The notes beneath the pieces are model-generated. The model did not search any database. It was not told where the DNA came from and saw only the letters and a list, made by a program, of their open reading frames with translations. Positions 25,582 through 33,295 of a stretch of 63,321 nt of DNA are shown piece by piece (the first letter of the stretch is position 1; each line of letters begins with the position of its first letter). The stretch is from positions 1 through 63,321 of the forward strand of contig NZ_JAERUC010000140.1 of NCBI RefSeq assembly GCF_016745505.1, read 5' to 3'. The position numbers and the translations under genes were made by a program. The stretch comes from Streptomyces silvae (GTDB lineage Bacteria; Actinomycetota; Actinomycetes; Streptomycetales; Streptomycetaceae).

Positions 25582-27227
25582 CGGTGCTGGACGCGCCCGC
25601 GGGTTCCGCCGTCCCGGCCGTGCCGGGCCGGGGCATCGTCCCCGTCTTCGTACGGCTCAAGCTGACGCTCCTGCGCAACGGGCTGCGCCAGTCGTCCGGG
25701 CGGCGCGCCGCCTATGTCGCCTCCCTCGTCGTCACCCTGCTGTTCGCGGTGGCCCAGGTGATCGGCCTGGTCGCACTCCGCGGCCATGCGCAGGCGGGCA
25801 CCCTGGTGGTGCTGCTGACCGCGGTGGTGGCGCTGGGCTGGGCGGTCATGCCGCTGTTCTTCCCGAGCGGCGACGAGACCCTGGACCCGAGCCGGCTGGT
25901 GATGCTGCCGCTGCGGCCCCGCCCCCTGATCGGGGCGCTGCTGGTGTCCTCGCTGATCGGTATCGGCCCGCTCTTCACGCTCGCCCTGGCCCTGGGCTCG
26001 GTGATCGCGGTGGCGCACGGAGCCGCCGCCGTGGTCCTCGGCGTGGTCGCCGTGCCGCTGACACTGCTGGTCTGTGTGGCGCTGGCCCGGTCCGTCGCCA
26101 CGGCCAACATCCGGCTGCTCACCTCGCGCAAGGGCCGCGATCTGGCGGTGCTCAGCGGGCTGGTGATCGCGGTGGGCATCCAGTTCGTGAACTTCGGCGC
26201 GCAGCGTCTGGGCCGGGCCGGCGGGCTGTCCTCGCTGGAGCCGCTCGCGGACGTGGTGCGCTGGCTGCCGCCGGCCTCGGCGCTCGGAGCCGTGGGGTCC
26301 GCCTCCGAGGGCGCGTACGGGACGGCGTTCGGCCAGCTGCTGGTCTCGGTGCTCGCGCTGGGCGGCCTGATGTGGCTGTGGCAGCGGAGCCTGGTGAAGC
26401 TGATGACGTCGCCTGACGGCTCCACGCTCGCCGCCGCCGAACCCTCGGCCCGCCGGTCGGGCGGGGACGCCTCCGGCTCCGGGCTCTTCTCGCTGTTCCC
26501 GGAGGGGCGCACGGGCCCGGTGATGCAGCGGAGCCTGCGCTATGTCGTACGCGATCCGAAGACCAAGGCGTCCTGGGTGACGGCGCTGGCGATCGGCATG
26601 ATCGTGCCGGTGCTCAACGCGGTGCAGGGATCCGGGTCGGTGTACTTCGCGTGCTTCGCCGCGGGGATGCTCGGCATGCAGATGTACAACCAGTTCGGGC
26701 AGGACACCTCCGCCTTCTGGATGGTGGCGCTCTCGGTCTCCTCGACCAGGGACGCCTATCTCGAACTCCGGGCGCGGGCCCTGGCGCTGCTGCTGATCAC
26801 CCTGCCGTACACGGTGCTGGTGACGGTGGTGACGGCCGCGGTGCTCGGCAGCTGGACGGCGCTGCCGGGGGCCATGGGGCTGTCGTTCGCCCTGCTGGGC
26901 GCGATGCTGGCGACGGGCGCCCTGGCCTCGGCGCAGTTCCCGTACTCCATCCCGCAGGACGGCGCGTTCAAGAACGTCGTGCCGGGTCAGGCCGGGCTCG
27001 CCTGGATCTCCATCTTCGGCGGCATGATCGCGGCCGCGGTGCTCAGCGGTCCCGTGATCGCGCTGACGATCTGGCTGCATGTGGCGGACCACCAGGACCA
27101 GTTGTGGCTGCTGCTGCCGGTGGGCGCGGTGTACGGGGCGTTCATCGGGTGGCTGGGCGTACGGCTGGCGGCGCCGCGCGCGGCGGGCCGGCTCCCGGAG
27201 ATCCTGGCGGCGGTCAGCAAGGGCTGA
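25578..27227 (+). CDS. ABC-2-type transporter permease
   Basis: A 549-residue protein with about 12 hydrophobic segments in two halves, separated by a hydrophilic loop near 275-310. It overlaps the ATPase stop by ATGA. Fused double-length permeases like this form exporters of unknown cargo with the adjacent ATPase. Near 345-375, SGSVYFACFAAGMLGMQMYN resembles the family core. Substrate cannot be inferred. Confidence 0.88.
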   Translation: MTVLDAPAGSAVPAVPGRGIVPVFVRLKLTLLRNGLRQSSGRRAAYVASLVVTLLFAVAQVIGLVALRGHAQAGTLVVLLTAVVALGWAVMPLFFPSGDETLDPSRLVMLPLRPRPLIGALLVSSLIGIGPLFTLALALGSVIAVAHGAAAVVLGVVAVPLTLLVCVALARSVATANIRLLTSRKGRDLAVLSGLVIAVGIQFVNFGAQRLGRAGGLSSLEPLADVVRWLPPASALGAVGSASEGAYGTAFGQLLVSVLALGGLMWLWQRSLVKLMTSPDGSTLAAAEPSARRSGGDASGSGLFSLFPEGRTGPVMQRSLRYVVRDPKTKASWVTALAIGMIVPVLNAVQGSGSVYFACFAAGMLGMQMYNQFGQDTSAFWMVALSVSSTRDAYLELRARALALLLITLPYTVLVTVVTAAVLGSWTALPGAMGLSFALLGAMLATGALASAQFPYSIPQDGAFKNVVPGQAGLAWISIFGGMIAAAVLSGPVIALTIWLHVADHQDQLWLLLPVGAVYGAFIGWLGVRLAAPRAAGRLPEILAAVSKG

Positions 27228-27324
27228 GGGGCGGACCGCCGGGACGGGGCCGGGGTGCCGTTGCGTCCGGGGCGCCGGGACATCCTGATCGCCCGGACCG
27301 AACGGGCCGAACAGGCCGCCGGGG

Positions 27325-28218
27325 TCAGGGGCTGACGGCTTCCCGGTCGTCCCGGAAGCCGTCGCCGAGGCGCTCCAGGAAGGGCTCCACCGCCCTGCGC
27401 CAGCCCTCCGGCCGGTCGTAGTGGACGAGGTGGCCGGCGTCCTCCACCTCCGCGTACTGCCCGCGCGGCAGGACGCGGACCATCTCCTGGGCCTCGGCCC
27501 TGCCCAGCTCGCCGTCGATCCCGCGCAGCACGAGGGTGGGGCAGCGCACCTGCGCCAGCTCCTCCCAGTGGGCGTCGTAGACCCAGGTGGCCCGGGACGT
27601 CAGCATCTGCTCCTGGGAGAAGACGGGCCGCCAGCCGTCGGAGCTCTCGGCCATCACCTCGGCGAAGAACTCACCGCGCGAGGGGTTGGGCCGCTCCACC
27701 CAGGGGTCGTCCTCGCCGAACCACTTCCGTACGTCGGCGAGCGTCGCGAAGGGGAGCGGCCAGGAGTCGAACCAGTCCGCCCACTCGCGCTGCGAGGCCG
27801 CCCCCAGCGCGGACGCCCGCATGTCGCAGATGACCAGGGCCTTGACGAGGTCGGGGCGCTTGGCGGCGAGCTGCCAGGCGGTGAGCGCGCCCATCGAGTG
27901 CCCGATCAGGGTGACCGGGCCGAGGTCGAGCTGTTCGATCGCGGCCTCGGCGTCCGCGACGTAGGCATCGCGGGTGTACGGGCCGTCGGCGGGCTTCTCG
28001 CTGCGCCCGTGGCCGCGCTGGTCGAGGCCGACCGGCCGGTGCCGCTCGGAGAGCCAGCGGGCGGTGGAGGCCCAGTGCGTGGCCCGGCCCATCAGCCCGT
28101 GGAGCATTAAGACCCCGGGGGCGTGCCCGGCCTCCGCGCGCCCCTTGGGCGGATCGGCGAACTCCCAGGCCGCCAGGCGTACGCCGTCCGATCCGGTCAC
28201 ATCGATGCGCCGCACCAT
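27325..28218 (-). CDS. Alpha/beta hydrolase
   Basis: A 297-residue hydrolase with nucleophile elbow GHSMG, oxyanion region HGLMGRATHW, DQRGHGRS strand, acid in GIDGELG and His in EDAGHLVHYDRPE. ATG at 28218 is chosen (AAGGGGG about 12 bases upstream); other starts would add up to 16 residues. Convergent with the ABC permease. Substrate unknown; esterase, epoxide hydrolase or haloperoxidase-like activity are all possible. Confidence 0.85.
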   Translation of the reverse strand: MVRRIDVTGSDGVRLAAWEFADPPKGRAEAGHAPGVLMLHGLMGRATHWASTARWLSERHRPVGLDQRGHGRSEKPADGPYTRDAYVADAEAAIEQLDLGPVTLIGHSMGALTAWQLAAKRPDLVKALVICDMRASALGAASQREWADWFDSWPLPFATLADVRKWFGEDDPWVERPNPSRGEFFAEVMAESSDGWRPVFSQEQMLTSRATWVYDAHWEELAQVRCPTLVLRGIDGELGRAEAQEMVRVLPRGQYAEVEDAGHLVHYDRPEGWRRAVEPFLERLGDGFRDDREAVSP

Positions 28219-28549
28219 AGGTTCTGGCACCCCCTTCTCGTCCTCGATCACCGTGTGTGCGTGCACGCCAGACTATCGAACCTTTATTCGAAAACTCGCT
28301 TCCGGCTCGCAACATCCCACGTTTGAGTGACAGCGGTTCAGGATTGACGACGGCCCCCCAGGGGAGACCTTCTCCGGGAAGCGGACCACTCGGGGACAGG
28401 GGTCCGCGGGGACTGACCTCGAGAGCTCGGGGCTCCAGGTCAGCGCAGGGGAGGACCGGCCCCGGCACCTTCGGGCGCCGGGGCCTTCCACCGTTACGGA
28501 ACGAACGGGTCCGCGCTCGGGGCGGACCACGGAGAGGGCTCGGCGACCG

Positions 28550-28612
28550 GCCGCCGGAGCGGTCCCACGGGTCACCGGAGCAGCCCGGCCGGCCACCGGA
28601 GCGGGGCCGTGG
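28550..28612. repeat. Three degenerate 21-bp repeats
   Basis: Units at 28550-28570, 28571-28591 and 28592-28612 share the core CCGGAGC(G/A)G. The 21-bp period hints at a coding relic of seven residues, but no plausible frame is seen. Confidence 0.5.
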
Positions 28613-28745
28613 CCCTCCGGGGTGATTCGAACAGGGGCGCCGGAAAGCCCGGCAGCCACCTCCTGGTGCACGTGCCAGTGCGACGGGCGCATTCCCTGCT
28701 CCCTCCCCGACCGCGCGGCAGCCTCTGCCGGCACCCTCAGGTCAT

Positions 28746-29609
28746 ATGCCTGGCCACAGCCTGGCACGCGTTTCGCCCGGGCGCTGCGATTCCGGACGGA
28801 AAACAGAAAGCGGGCTTACCCGCCCACATCTGCACGTGCATCCGCACCGGCGCCTGCACGTGCGGGCAGGTCACCGGTGCGCACGAACGCGCTGCTCAGC
28901 GCTTCGCGACGAAGACGTGCGAGGCGACCTCGGCGTCCAGCTCGGCCGCCTCACCGCTGGAACCGACGAGCACGCCGCCCGCCGACTCCGTCACGCTGAC
29001 GACCGAGCCGGGCTGCACGCCCGCCCGCCGCAGCGAGTACATCAGCTGTGCGTCGGTCTGGATCGGCTCACCGATCCGGCGCACCACCACGGTCTTGCCC
29101 TCCGCGCCCGGGTCGAGCTCGGCCAGGCTCACCATGCCCTCGTCCAGGAACGGATCGGCCTCGGACTTCTCGCCCAGCTCCTCCAGCCCCGGAATCGGGT
29201 TCCCGTACGGAGACTCCGTCGGGTGCCGCAGCAGCTCCAGAACCCGGCGCTCCACGGCCTCGCTCATCACGTGTTCCCAGCGACAGGCCTCGGCGTGGAC
29301 CTGCTCCCACTCCAGGCCGATGACGTCGACGAGCAGACACTCGGCGAGCCGGTGCTTGCGCATCACCCGCGTCGCCAGCCTGCGCCCCTCCTCGGTCAGC
29401 TCCAGATGGCGGTCGCCCGCGACCTGGACCAGCCCGTCCCGCTCCATACGCGCCACCGTCTGGCTGACCGTCGGACCGCTCTGGTCCAGCCGTTCGGCGA
29501 TCCGGGCGCGCATGGGGACCACGCCTTCCTCTTCGAGCTCGAGGATGGTGCGGAGATACATCTCCGTTGTATCGATCAGTCCGGACATACGTGCCCCTCG
29601 ATGCTGTGA
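28746..29609 (+). CDS. adm: Antisense ORF overlapping dmdR1 (adm-like)
   Basis: An open frame of 287 codons runs antiparallel through the whole of dmdR1. In S. coelicolor an antiparallel gene, adm, overlapping dmdR1 has been reported to make a protein and to affect siderophore and antibiotic production. The frame here is in the matching position, and its product is His/Arg/Leu-rich with no domain. In GC-rich DNA such frames arise freely opposite real genes, so sequence alone does not prove it is expressed. Confidence 0.25.
   Translation: MPGHSLARVSPGRCDSGRKTESGLTRPHLHVHPHRRLHVRAGHRCARTRCSALRDEDVRGDLGVQLGRLTAGTDEHAARRLRHADDRAGLHARPPQRVHQLCVGLDRLTDPAHHHGLALRARVELGQAHHALVQERIGLGLLAQLLQPRNRVPVRRLRRVPQQLQNPALHGLAHHVFPATGLGVDLLPLQADDVDEQTLGEPVLAHHPRRQPAPLLGQLQMAVARDLDQPVPLHTRHRLADRRTALVQPFGDPGAHGDHAFLFELEDGAEIHLRCIDQSGHTCPSML
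28797..28823 (-). terminator. Intrinsic terminator of dmdR1
   Basis: Read on the minus strand: stem GCGGG, loop TAAG, CCCGC (28823-28810), then TTTCTGTTTTCC. This is one of the few hairpins in the window with a true U tract; it lies 72 bases after the dmdR1 stop. Confidence 0.8.
28896..29588 (-). CDS. dmdR1: Iron-dependent DtxR-family repressor
   Basis: A 230-residue DtxR/IdeR-type regulator. With ATG at 29588 the metal ligands fall at the same positions as in DtxR: Met10, Cys102, Glu105, His106 (primary site) and His79, Glu83, His98 (ancillary site). The helix-turn-helix covers about 25-55 (ARIAERLDQSGPTVSQTVARM), and a C-terminal SH3-like domain ends the protein. With Fe2+ it represses siderophore and iron-uptake genes at iron boxes. 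GAGGGGC precedes the start. Divergent from the SIS gene, as I recall for S. coelicolor dmdR1. Confidence 0.93.
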   Translation of the reverse strand: MSGLIDTTEMYLRTILELEEEGVVPMRARIAERLDQSGPTVSQTVARMERDGLVQVAGDRHLELTEEGRRLATRVMRKHRLAECLLVDVIGLEWEQVHAEACRWEHVMSEAVERRVLELLRHPTESPYGNPIPGLEELGEKSEADPFLDEGMVSLAELDPGAEGKTVVVRRIGEPIQTDAQLMYSLRRAGVQPGSVVSVTESAGGVLVGSSGEAAELDAEVASHVFVAKR

Positions 29610-29712
29610 CATGAAGTCGTCGTGCGATGGCCCTGCGCCAATTCTGACGCATAGCACCGACAACCGTGCCCCGCCGTCGGGAGTCCGTCCCCACGGCCCG
29701 CCCCGAGCGCTA

Positions 29713-29742
29713 TTGACAGCCCACTGGTCCAGACCGCAACGT
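29713..29742 (+). promoter_or_regulatory. Candidate promoter of the SIS-domain gene
   Basis: TTGACA (29713-29718), an 18-base spacer and CAACGT (29737-29742) lie about 60 bases before the SIS start. The -35 is a perfect consensus. Confidence 0.55.
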
Positions 29743-29808
29743 GATCCGCGACACGGGCACCGCACGGACCCCCGCCCCGCCCCACACCCCGCAGGAAAGG
29801 CCTCCTCG

Positions 29809-30564
29809 ATGAGCGACAGCAAGCTCGCCGGTCAGTTCTTCGACGCAGCGATCGGCCTGCTGGAGCGGGTGCGCGACGAGGAGTCCGGATCGATCGCCGC
29901 CGCCGGGGCCGCCATCGCCGACACCGTCGCCGCGGGCGGCCGGCTCTTCGCGTTCGGCGCCGGGCACTCCTCGCTCGCCGCCCAGGACGTCGTCTACCGC
30001 GCCGGCGGACTGGCCCTGATGAACCTGCTCGCCGTACCGGGCACCGTCGGCGTCGACGTCATGCCGGCCACGCTCGGCTCCGCGCTGGAGCGGGTGGACG
30101 GCCTGGCGAGCGCCGTGCTCGACTCCAGCCCCGCCCGGGCCGGCGACCTCCTCGTGATCATCTCGCTCTCCGGGCGCAACGCCCTGCCCGTGGAGATGGC
30201 GCAGAACGCGCGAGCGCTCGGGCTGACGGTCGTCGGGGTCACCTCGGTCGCGTACACGACGGGCACCAAGTCCCGGCACGTCTCGGGCGGATTCCTCCGG
30301 GACCACTGCGACATCGTGCTCGACAGCAAGATCGCGATCGGTGACGCGGAGCTGAGCGCGGAGGGCGTCGAGGCGCCGTTCGCACCCGCCTCGACGGTCG
30401 TCACCAGCGCGTTGATGCAGGCCATGATGGCCACCGCGGCCGAGGAGCTCGTCGCCCGGGGGATCGAACCGCCGCTGCTGCGCTCGGGCAACGTCGACGG
30501 CGGCCACGAGTGGAACGGGCGCGTGATGCGGGAGTACGGCGACCGCATCTTCTACCGGCACTGA
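29809..30564 (+). CDS. SIS-domain sugar-phosphate-binding protein
   Basis: A 251-residue protein with one SIS domain (about 30-190). FAFGAGHSSLAAQDVVYRAGG and LVIISLSGRNALPVEMAQNARALG are the phosphosugar-binding loops. Relatives are isomerases or regulators acting on phosphorylated sugars; this matches the UPF0309 group. ATG at 29809 follows GGAAAGG. It is followed by a hairpin terminator. Confidence 0.85.
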   Translation: MSDSKLAGQFFDAAIGLLERVRDEESGSIAAAGAAIADTVAAGGRLFAFGAGHSSLAAQDVVYRAGGLALMNLLAVPGTVGVDVMPATLGSALERVDGLASAVLDSSPARAGDLLVIISLSGRNALPVEMAQNARALGLTVVGVTSVAYTTGTKSRHVSGGFLRDHCDIVLDSKIAIGDAELSAEGVEAPFAPASTVVTSALMQAMMATAAEELVARGIEPPLLRSGNVDGGHEWNGRVMREYGDRIFYRH

Positions 30565-30578
30565 GGAGCAGCACAGGG

Positions 30579-30603
30579 CCGGGGCCCAGGCCGCCGGCCC
30601 CGG
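30579..30603. terminator. Bidirectional terminator
   Basis: CCGGGGCC (30579-30586) and GGCCCCGG (30596-30603) form an 8-bp stem between the convergent SIS and PAS genes. Confidence 0.6.
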
Positions 30604-30608
30604 ACCCC

Positions 30609-31991
30609 TCAGACTCCCGGCTTCGCCGTCAGCCGGGCCAGGTCGACCGCCGAGGCGACCCGGACCGCGACACTCTCCGCGTACATCACGTCGGGCCGCT
30701 CGAACGCGCCCCGGCTCGCCGCCCGCAGGAACGTCACCACGCCCAGCGTCCGCCCCCGGCTCCGCAGCACCGCGCACAGCGCGTGCACCGAGTCGCCCGG
30801 CCACTGGTGCTCCACCGCCCACGTCTCCCCCGCGCCCGCCGGCGCCACGGCACGCACGGAGCCCGTACGCTCCACGGCCTGCAGGGCCGGATGCCCCGGC
30901 GCGTACCGCACGGGGAGCGAGCCCCCGGAGACCGGCAGGCAGGGCCCCGGCGCGTCGGACGGCGTGGACGCGGCCCGTACGAGCTTCACCCCCACCGCCA
31001 GGTCCTCCAGCAGGTCCACCACCACATGGTCGGCGAACCCCGCCAGCGCGTAGTCCAGCGACGTCGTCGCCGCCTCCATGGGGTCCTCGCACTCCGCCGC
31101 CTGGCGGGCCGCCCGGTGCAGCTGGTTGGACCGGAACCGCACCCGGTCCGCGTCCTGCTCCGCGAGCTTCGCCGCCGTGACGTCCCGGAACAGCCATCCC
31201 ACCCCCAGCGGCACGGGCTCCTCCGCCAGCGGCGAGGCCAGCCGCAGGAACCCGCTGCGCCAGCAGCGCCGCCGCTCGCCCTCGGCGGTCCGCAGGGTCA
31301 CCCACAGCTCGGCCGGTGCGGACGGGGCGCCCTCGGCCAGCACATGCTGCAACGCCCCCTCCAGGTCCTCGACCCCCCGCACGATCAGCTCGCCCAGCGG
31401 CCGCCCCAGCAGCGTGGTGCGCCCGCCGCCCAGCGCCCGGGCGGCGTACGCGTTGACCACGGTCGGGCGCAGGTCGACGTCGACGGCGACGACACCCCAG
31501 GACGCGTCCTCGAAGAGGGACTCGCTGAGCGCGATGGACCGTTCCAGATCGATCTGCGCGTGCACCTCGCTGAACGCGCAGTACACCCCGGCGGGCTTGC
31601 CGTCCTCGCCGCGCACCCCCGACGACTGGGTCCGCACGAGGACGCGCCCGCCGTCCTTGCGTAGCAGGGCGAACTCGTGGACCTGCCGCCCAGGAGTCTC
31701 CATGACGGCGAGCAGCCGCCCCTGCACGTCCCCCGCGTCCGCGCTCCGTACGGCCCACCCCGCGAAGCCCCGGCGTCCGACGGCCTCGTCGGCGGTCCAG
31801 CCGAGGATCCGCTCGGCCTCACGGTTCCAGTGGGTGATGGTGCCGTGGGCGTCGAACGCGCAGAGCGCCGCGTCCATGCCGTCGAGCAGCGCGGCGAGAA
31901 GCCGGGATCCCGGGATCGCCGACGGCTCCCGCCCGGGGTCCTCGTCGGGGCCCAGCGCGTCGGTGGTCCCGGTGCTCCTGGAAGCACTCAC
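30609..31991 (-). CDS. PAS-PAS-GAF sensory protein without an output domain
   Basis: A 460-residue protein. PAS 1 covers about 30-140 (LLAALLDGMDAALCAFDAHGTITHWN…ERILGWTADEAVG), PAS 2 about 155-275, and a GAF-like domain about 290-445. No kinase, PP2C phosphatase, GGDEF or helix-turn-helix follows, although Streptomyces PAS-GAF proteins often end in PP2C. GTG at 31991 is chosen because CAGGAGG stands 6 bases before it. It may act through protein contacts or be a degenerate member. Confidence 0.8.
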   Translation of the reverse strand: MSASRSTGTTDALGPDEDPGREPSAIPGSRLLAALLDGMDAALCAFDAHGTITHWNREAERILGWTADEAVGRRGFAGWAVRSADAGDVQGRLLAVMETPGRQVHEFALLRKDGGRVLVRTQSSGVRGEDGKPAGVYCAFSEVHAQIDLERSIALSESLFEDASWGVVAVDVDLRPTVVNAYAARALGGGRTTLLGRPLGELIVRGVEDLEGALQHVLAEGAPSAPAELWVTLRTAEGERRRCWRSGFLRLASPLAEEPVPLGVGWLFRDVTAAKLAEQDADRVRFRSNQLHRAARQAAECEDPMEAATTSLDYALAGFADHVVVDLLEDLAVGVKLVRAASTPSDAPGPCLPVSGGSLPVRYAPGHPALQAVERTGSVRAVAPAGAGETWAVEHQWPGDSVHALCAVLRSRGRTLGVVTFLRAASRGAFERPDVMYAESVAVRVASAVDLARLTAKPGV

Positions 31992-32124
31992 TCCGTACCT
32001 CCTGCAGGGCGTATTCCGCTTCGCGTTCCGCATTGCCGCACGTCAGACCATTGAACTCGAACGTGAGCCACCACACAGCCACTTCCAGGAAATCCGGTGT
32101 CCACCGAGGGATCCGTTAATTCGC

Positions 32125-32154
32125 TTGTGCGGTACCGGGGGACGTTCCTAGGCT
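32125..32154 (+). promoter_or_regulatory. Housekeeping promoter of a short transcript
   Basis: TTGTGC (32125-32130), 18-base spacer, TAGGCT (32149-32154). Predicted transcription start near 32161. Both boxes match Streptomyces HrdB promoters well. Confidence 0.7.
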
Positions 32155-32185
32155 GTGGGCAGCGAAGAAAGGAGGTGTTCCGGAA

Positions 32186-32224
32186 GTGATTTCTTCTCGG
32201 ACTCGTGAGGTGACTGCGGGCTGA
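32186..32224 (+). CDS. Possible 12-residue peptide inside the small RNA
   Basis: GTG at 32186 with AAAGGAGG ten bases upstream reads MISSRTREVTAG then TGA. The ribosome-binding site is near ideal, but ATT, TCT, TCT, ACT, CGT and ACT are rare T-ending codons here, and the same bases form the 5' hairpin. It is either a true leader peptide or a by-product of RNA structure. Confidence 0.35.
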   Translation: MISSRTREVTAG

Positions 32225-32285
32225 CGCCCGTCGTCGCGCTCTTTGCAGTGCAGGCCGGTCGCCGGCCAATCCCAAGCAGTCACCG

Positions 32286-32354
32286 ACCCGCAGGCTCGCC
32301 GGTAAGTCCGGCCGGCTCCTCCGCAAGGAGAGACCAGAGCCTGCGGGTTTCTGC
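32286..32354 (+). terminator. Terminal structure of the small RNA
   Basis: A perfect 12-bp stem (32286-32297 with 32337-32348) ending in GGGTTTCTGC. The short T run supports intrinsic termination. Confidence 0.65.
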
Positions 32355-32371
32355 ATGTCCGGGGCGTGCCC

Positions 32372-32390
32372 GCCCCGCCGGGGGCGGGGC
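32372..32390. terminator. Terminator after pdxH
   Basis: GCCCCGCC (32372-32379), GGG loop, GGCGGGGC (32383-32390), 15 bases past the pdxH stop on the minus strand. It also blocks read-through from the small RNA unit. Confidence 0.65.
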
Positions 32391-32405
32391 CGGCCGCTCA
32401 GGCCC

Positions 32406-33122
32406 TCATGGGCAGAGGCGCTCCACGTGCCAGTCCGCGGCCGGGGTCTCGCGGACGTAGCGGAGCCTGTCGTGCAGGCGGTTCTCGCGGCCCTGCCAGA
32501 ACTCGATCGCGTCCGGTACGACGCGGAAGCCGCCCCACTGCGGGGGTGCGGGGACCTTCTCGCCCTCCGGGTAGCGGGCGGCGAGCTCCTCGTAGCGGTC
32601 GACCAGCTCCTGGCGGGAGCCGACCACCGTCGACTGGTCGCTGGCCCAGGCGCCCAGCTGGGAGCCGTGGGGGCGGGTGCGGAAGTACGCGACGGTCTCC
32701 TCCCGCCCGACGCGGTCCGCGGTGCCCGTGACGATGACCTGGCGGGCGAGCGGGTGCCAGGGGAAGAGCAGCGAGACGTACGGGTTCGCCGTGAGCTCGC
32801 GGCCCTTGCGGGAGCCGTAGTTCGTGAAGAAGACGAAGCCGCGGTCGTCGTAGTGCTTGAGCAGGACGGTCCGGGACGACGGGCGGCCTCCGGGGCCGAC
32901 CGTGGAGACCACCATCGCGTTCGGCTCGTGCAGCGCGCCGCCCCCGGCGACCTGGCGGAACCAGTGGGCGAACTGGTCCATGGGGTTCGCGGCGAGGTCC
33001 TTCTCGGTGAAGTCCTCGGAGCGGTACTGCTCGCGCATCGCGGCCGGATCGGTGGTGCAATCGGATGACGGGACGCGAGAGGAGGCGGAAGCGGAAGACG
33101 GAGTGGCATCTGCTGTGGGCAC
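32406..33122 (-). CDS. pdxH: Pyridoxamine 5'-phosphate oxidase
   Basis: A 238-residue FMN enzyme making pyridoxal 5'-phosphate from PNP or PMP with O2. It has PSSRTVLLKHYDDRGFVFFTNYGSRKG (FMN and substrate binding) and C-terminal QWGGFRVVPDAIEFWQGRENRLHDR, the PNPOx dimerisation signature. GTG at 33122 has AGGATGG upstream; ATG at 33038 (MREQYRSEDF) would drop a 28-residue low-complexity extension. Divergent from the citrate synthase gene. Confidence 0.95.
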   Translation of the reverse strand: MPTADATPSSASASSRVPSSDCTTDPAAMREQYRSEDFTEKDLAANPMDQFAHWFRQVAGGGALHEPNAMVVSTVGPGGRPSSRTVLLKHYDDRGFVFFTNYGSRKGRELTANPYVSLLFPWHPLARQVIVTGTADRVGREETVAYFRTRPHGSQLGAWASDQSTVVGSRQELVDRYEELAARYPEGEKVPAPPQWGGFRVVPDAIEFWQGRENRLHDRLRYVRETPAADWHVERLCP

Positions 33123-33295
33123 GGGGCCATCCTGCCGCAGCGGGCCGGAATCCCCCAGGGAGGGGCTCGATCCCCGGTCCGCGAGCCGCGTGGGCTGTGC
33201 CGGACGTCACCCTTCCCCGCGTCGTGGTAACCCGCCAGTATCGTGGAACGGCCTTCGTGGCCGTATCGCAGCCGCCGAGTCGAGGGAGCCGCCCG

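Larger units (their letters stand above)
28219..28895. other. 677-bp gap with terminator and short repeats
   Basis: This stretch separates the hydrolase start from the dmdR1 stop. Recognisable items are the hydrolase promoter region (28220-28330), the 21-bp repeats at 28550-28612, two CTGCACGTGC copies near 28831 and 28852, and the terminator at 28810-28823. The longest frames on both strands lack codon bias or good ribosome-binding sites, so no gene is called except the antisense frame entering from 28746. Confidence 0.5.
32160..32354 (+). ncRNA. Candidate structured small RNA of about 190 nt
   Basis: A promoter-to-terminator unit on the plus strand with no gene downstream in the same direction (pdxH lies opposite). 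Predicted parts: a 5' hairpin of GAAGAAA (32164-32170) with TTTCTTC (32190-32196) whose loop displays GGAGGTG; GGCCGG-TCG-CCGGCC (about 32253-32267); and a 12-bp perfect closing stem (32286-32297 with 32337-32348) enclosing GCCGG-TAAGT-CCGGC and CTCCT-CCGC-AAGGAG, like a three-way junction. TTTCTGC follows. I do not recognise it as a known riboswitch, T-box, 6S or SRP RNA. Confidence 0.6.

Noticed and set aside
28615..28640. GTTCGAATC on the minus strand, like a tRNA T-loop
   Set aside because: The flanking bases do not form a T-stem, and no acceptor or anticodon stem fits upstream.
28273..28767. Minus-strand frame in the dmdR1-hydrolase gap
   Set aside because: No ribosome-binding site, no coding bias, and it lies beyond the dmdR1 terminator with no promoter.
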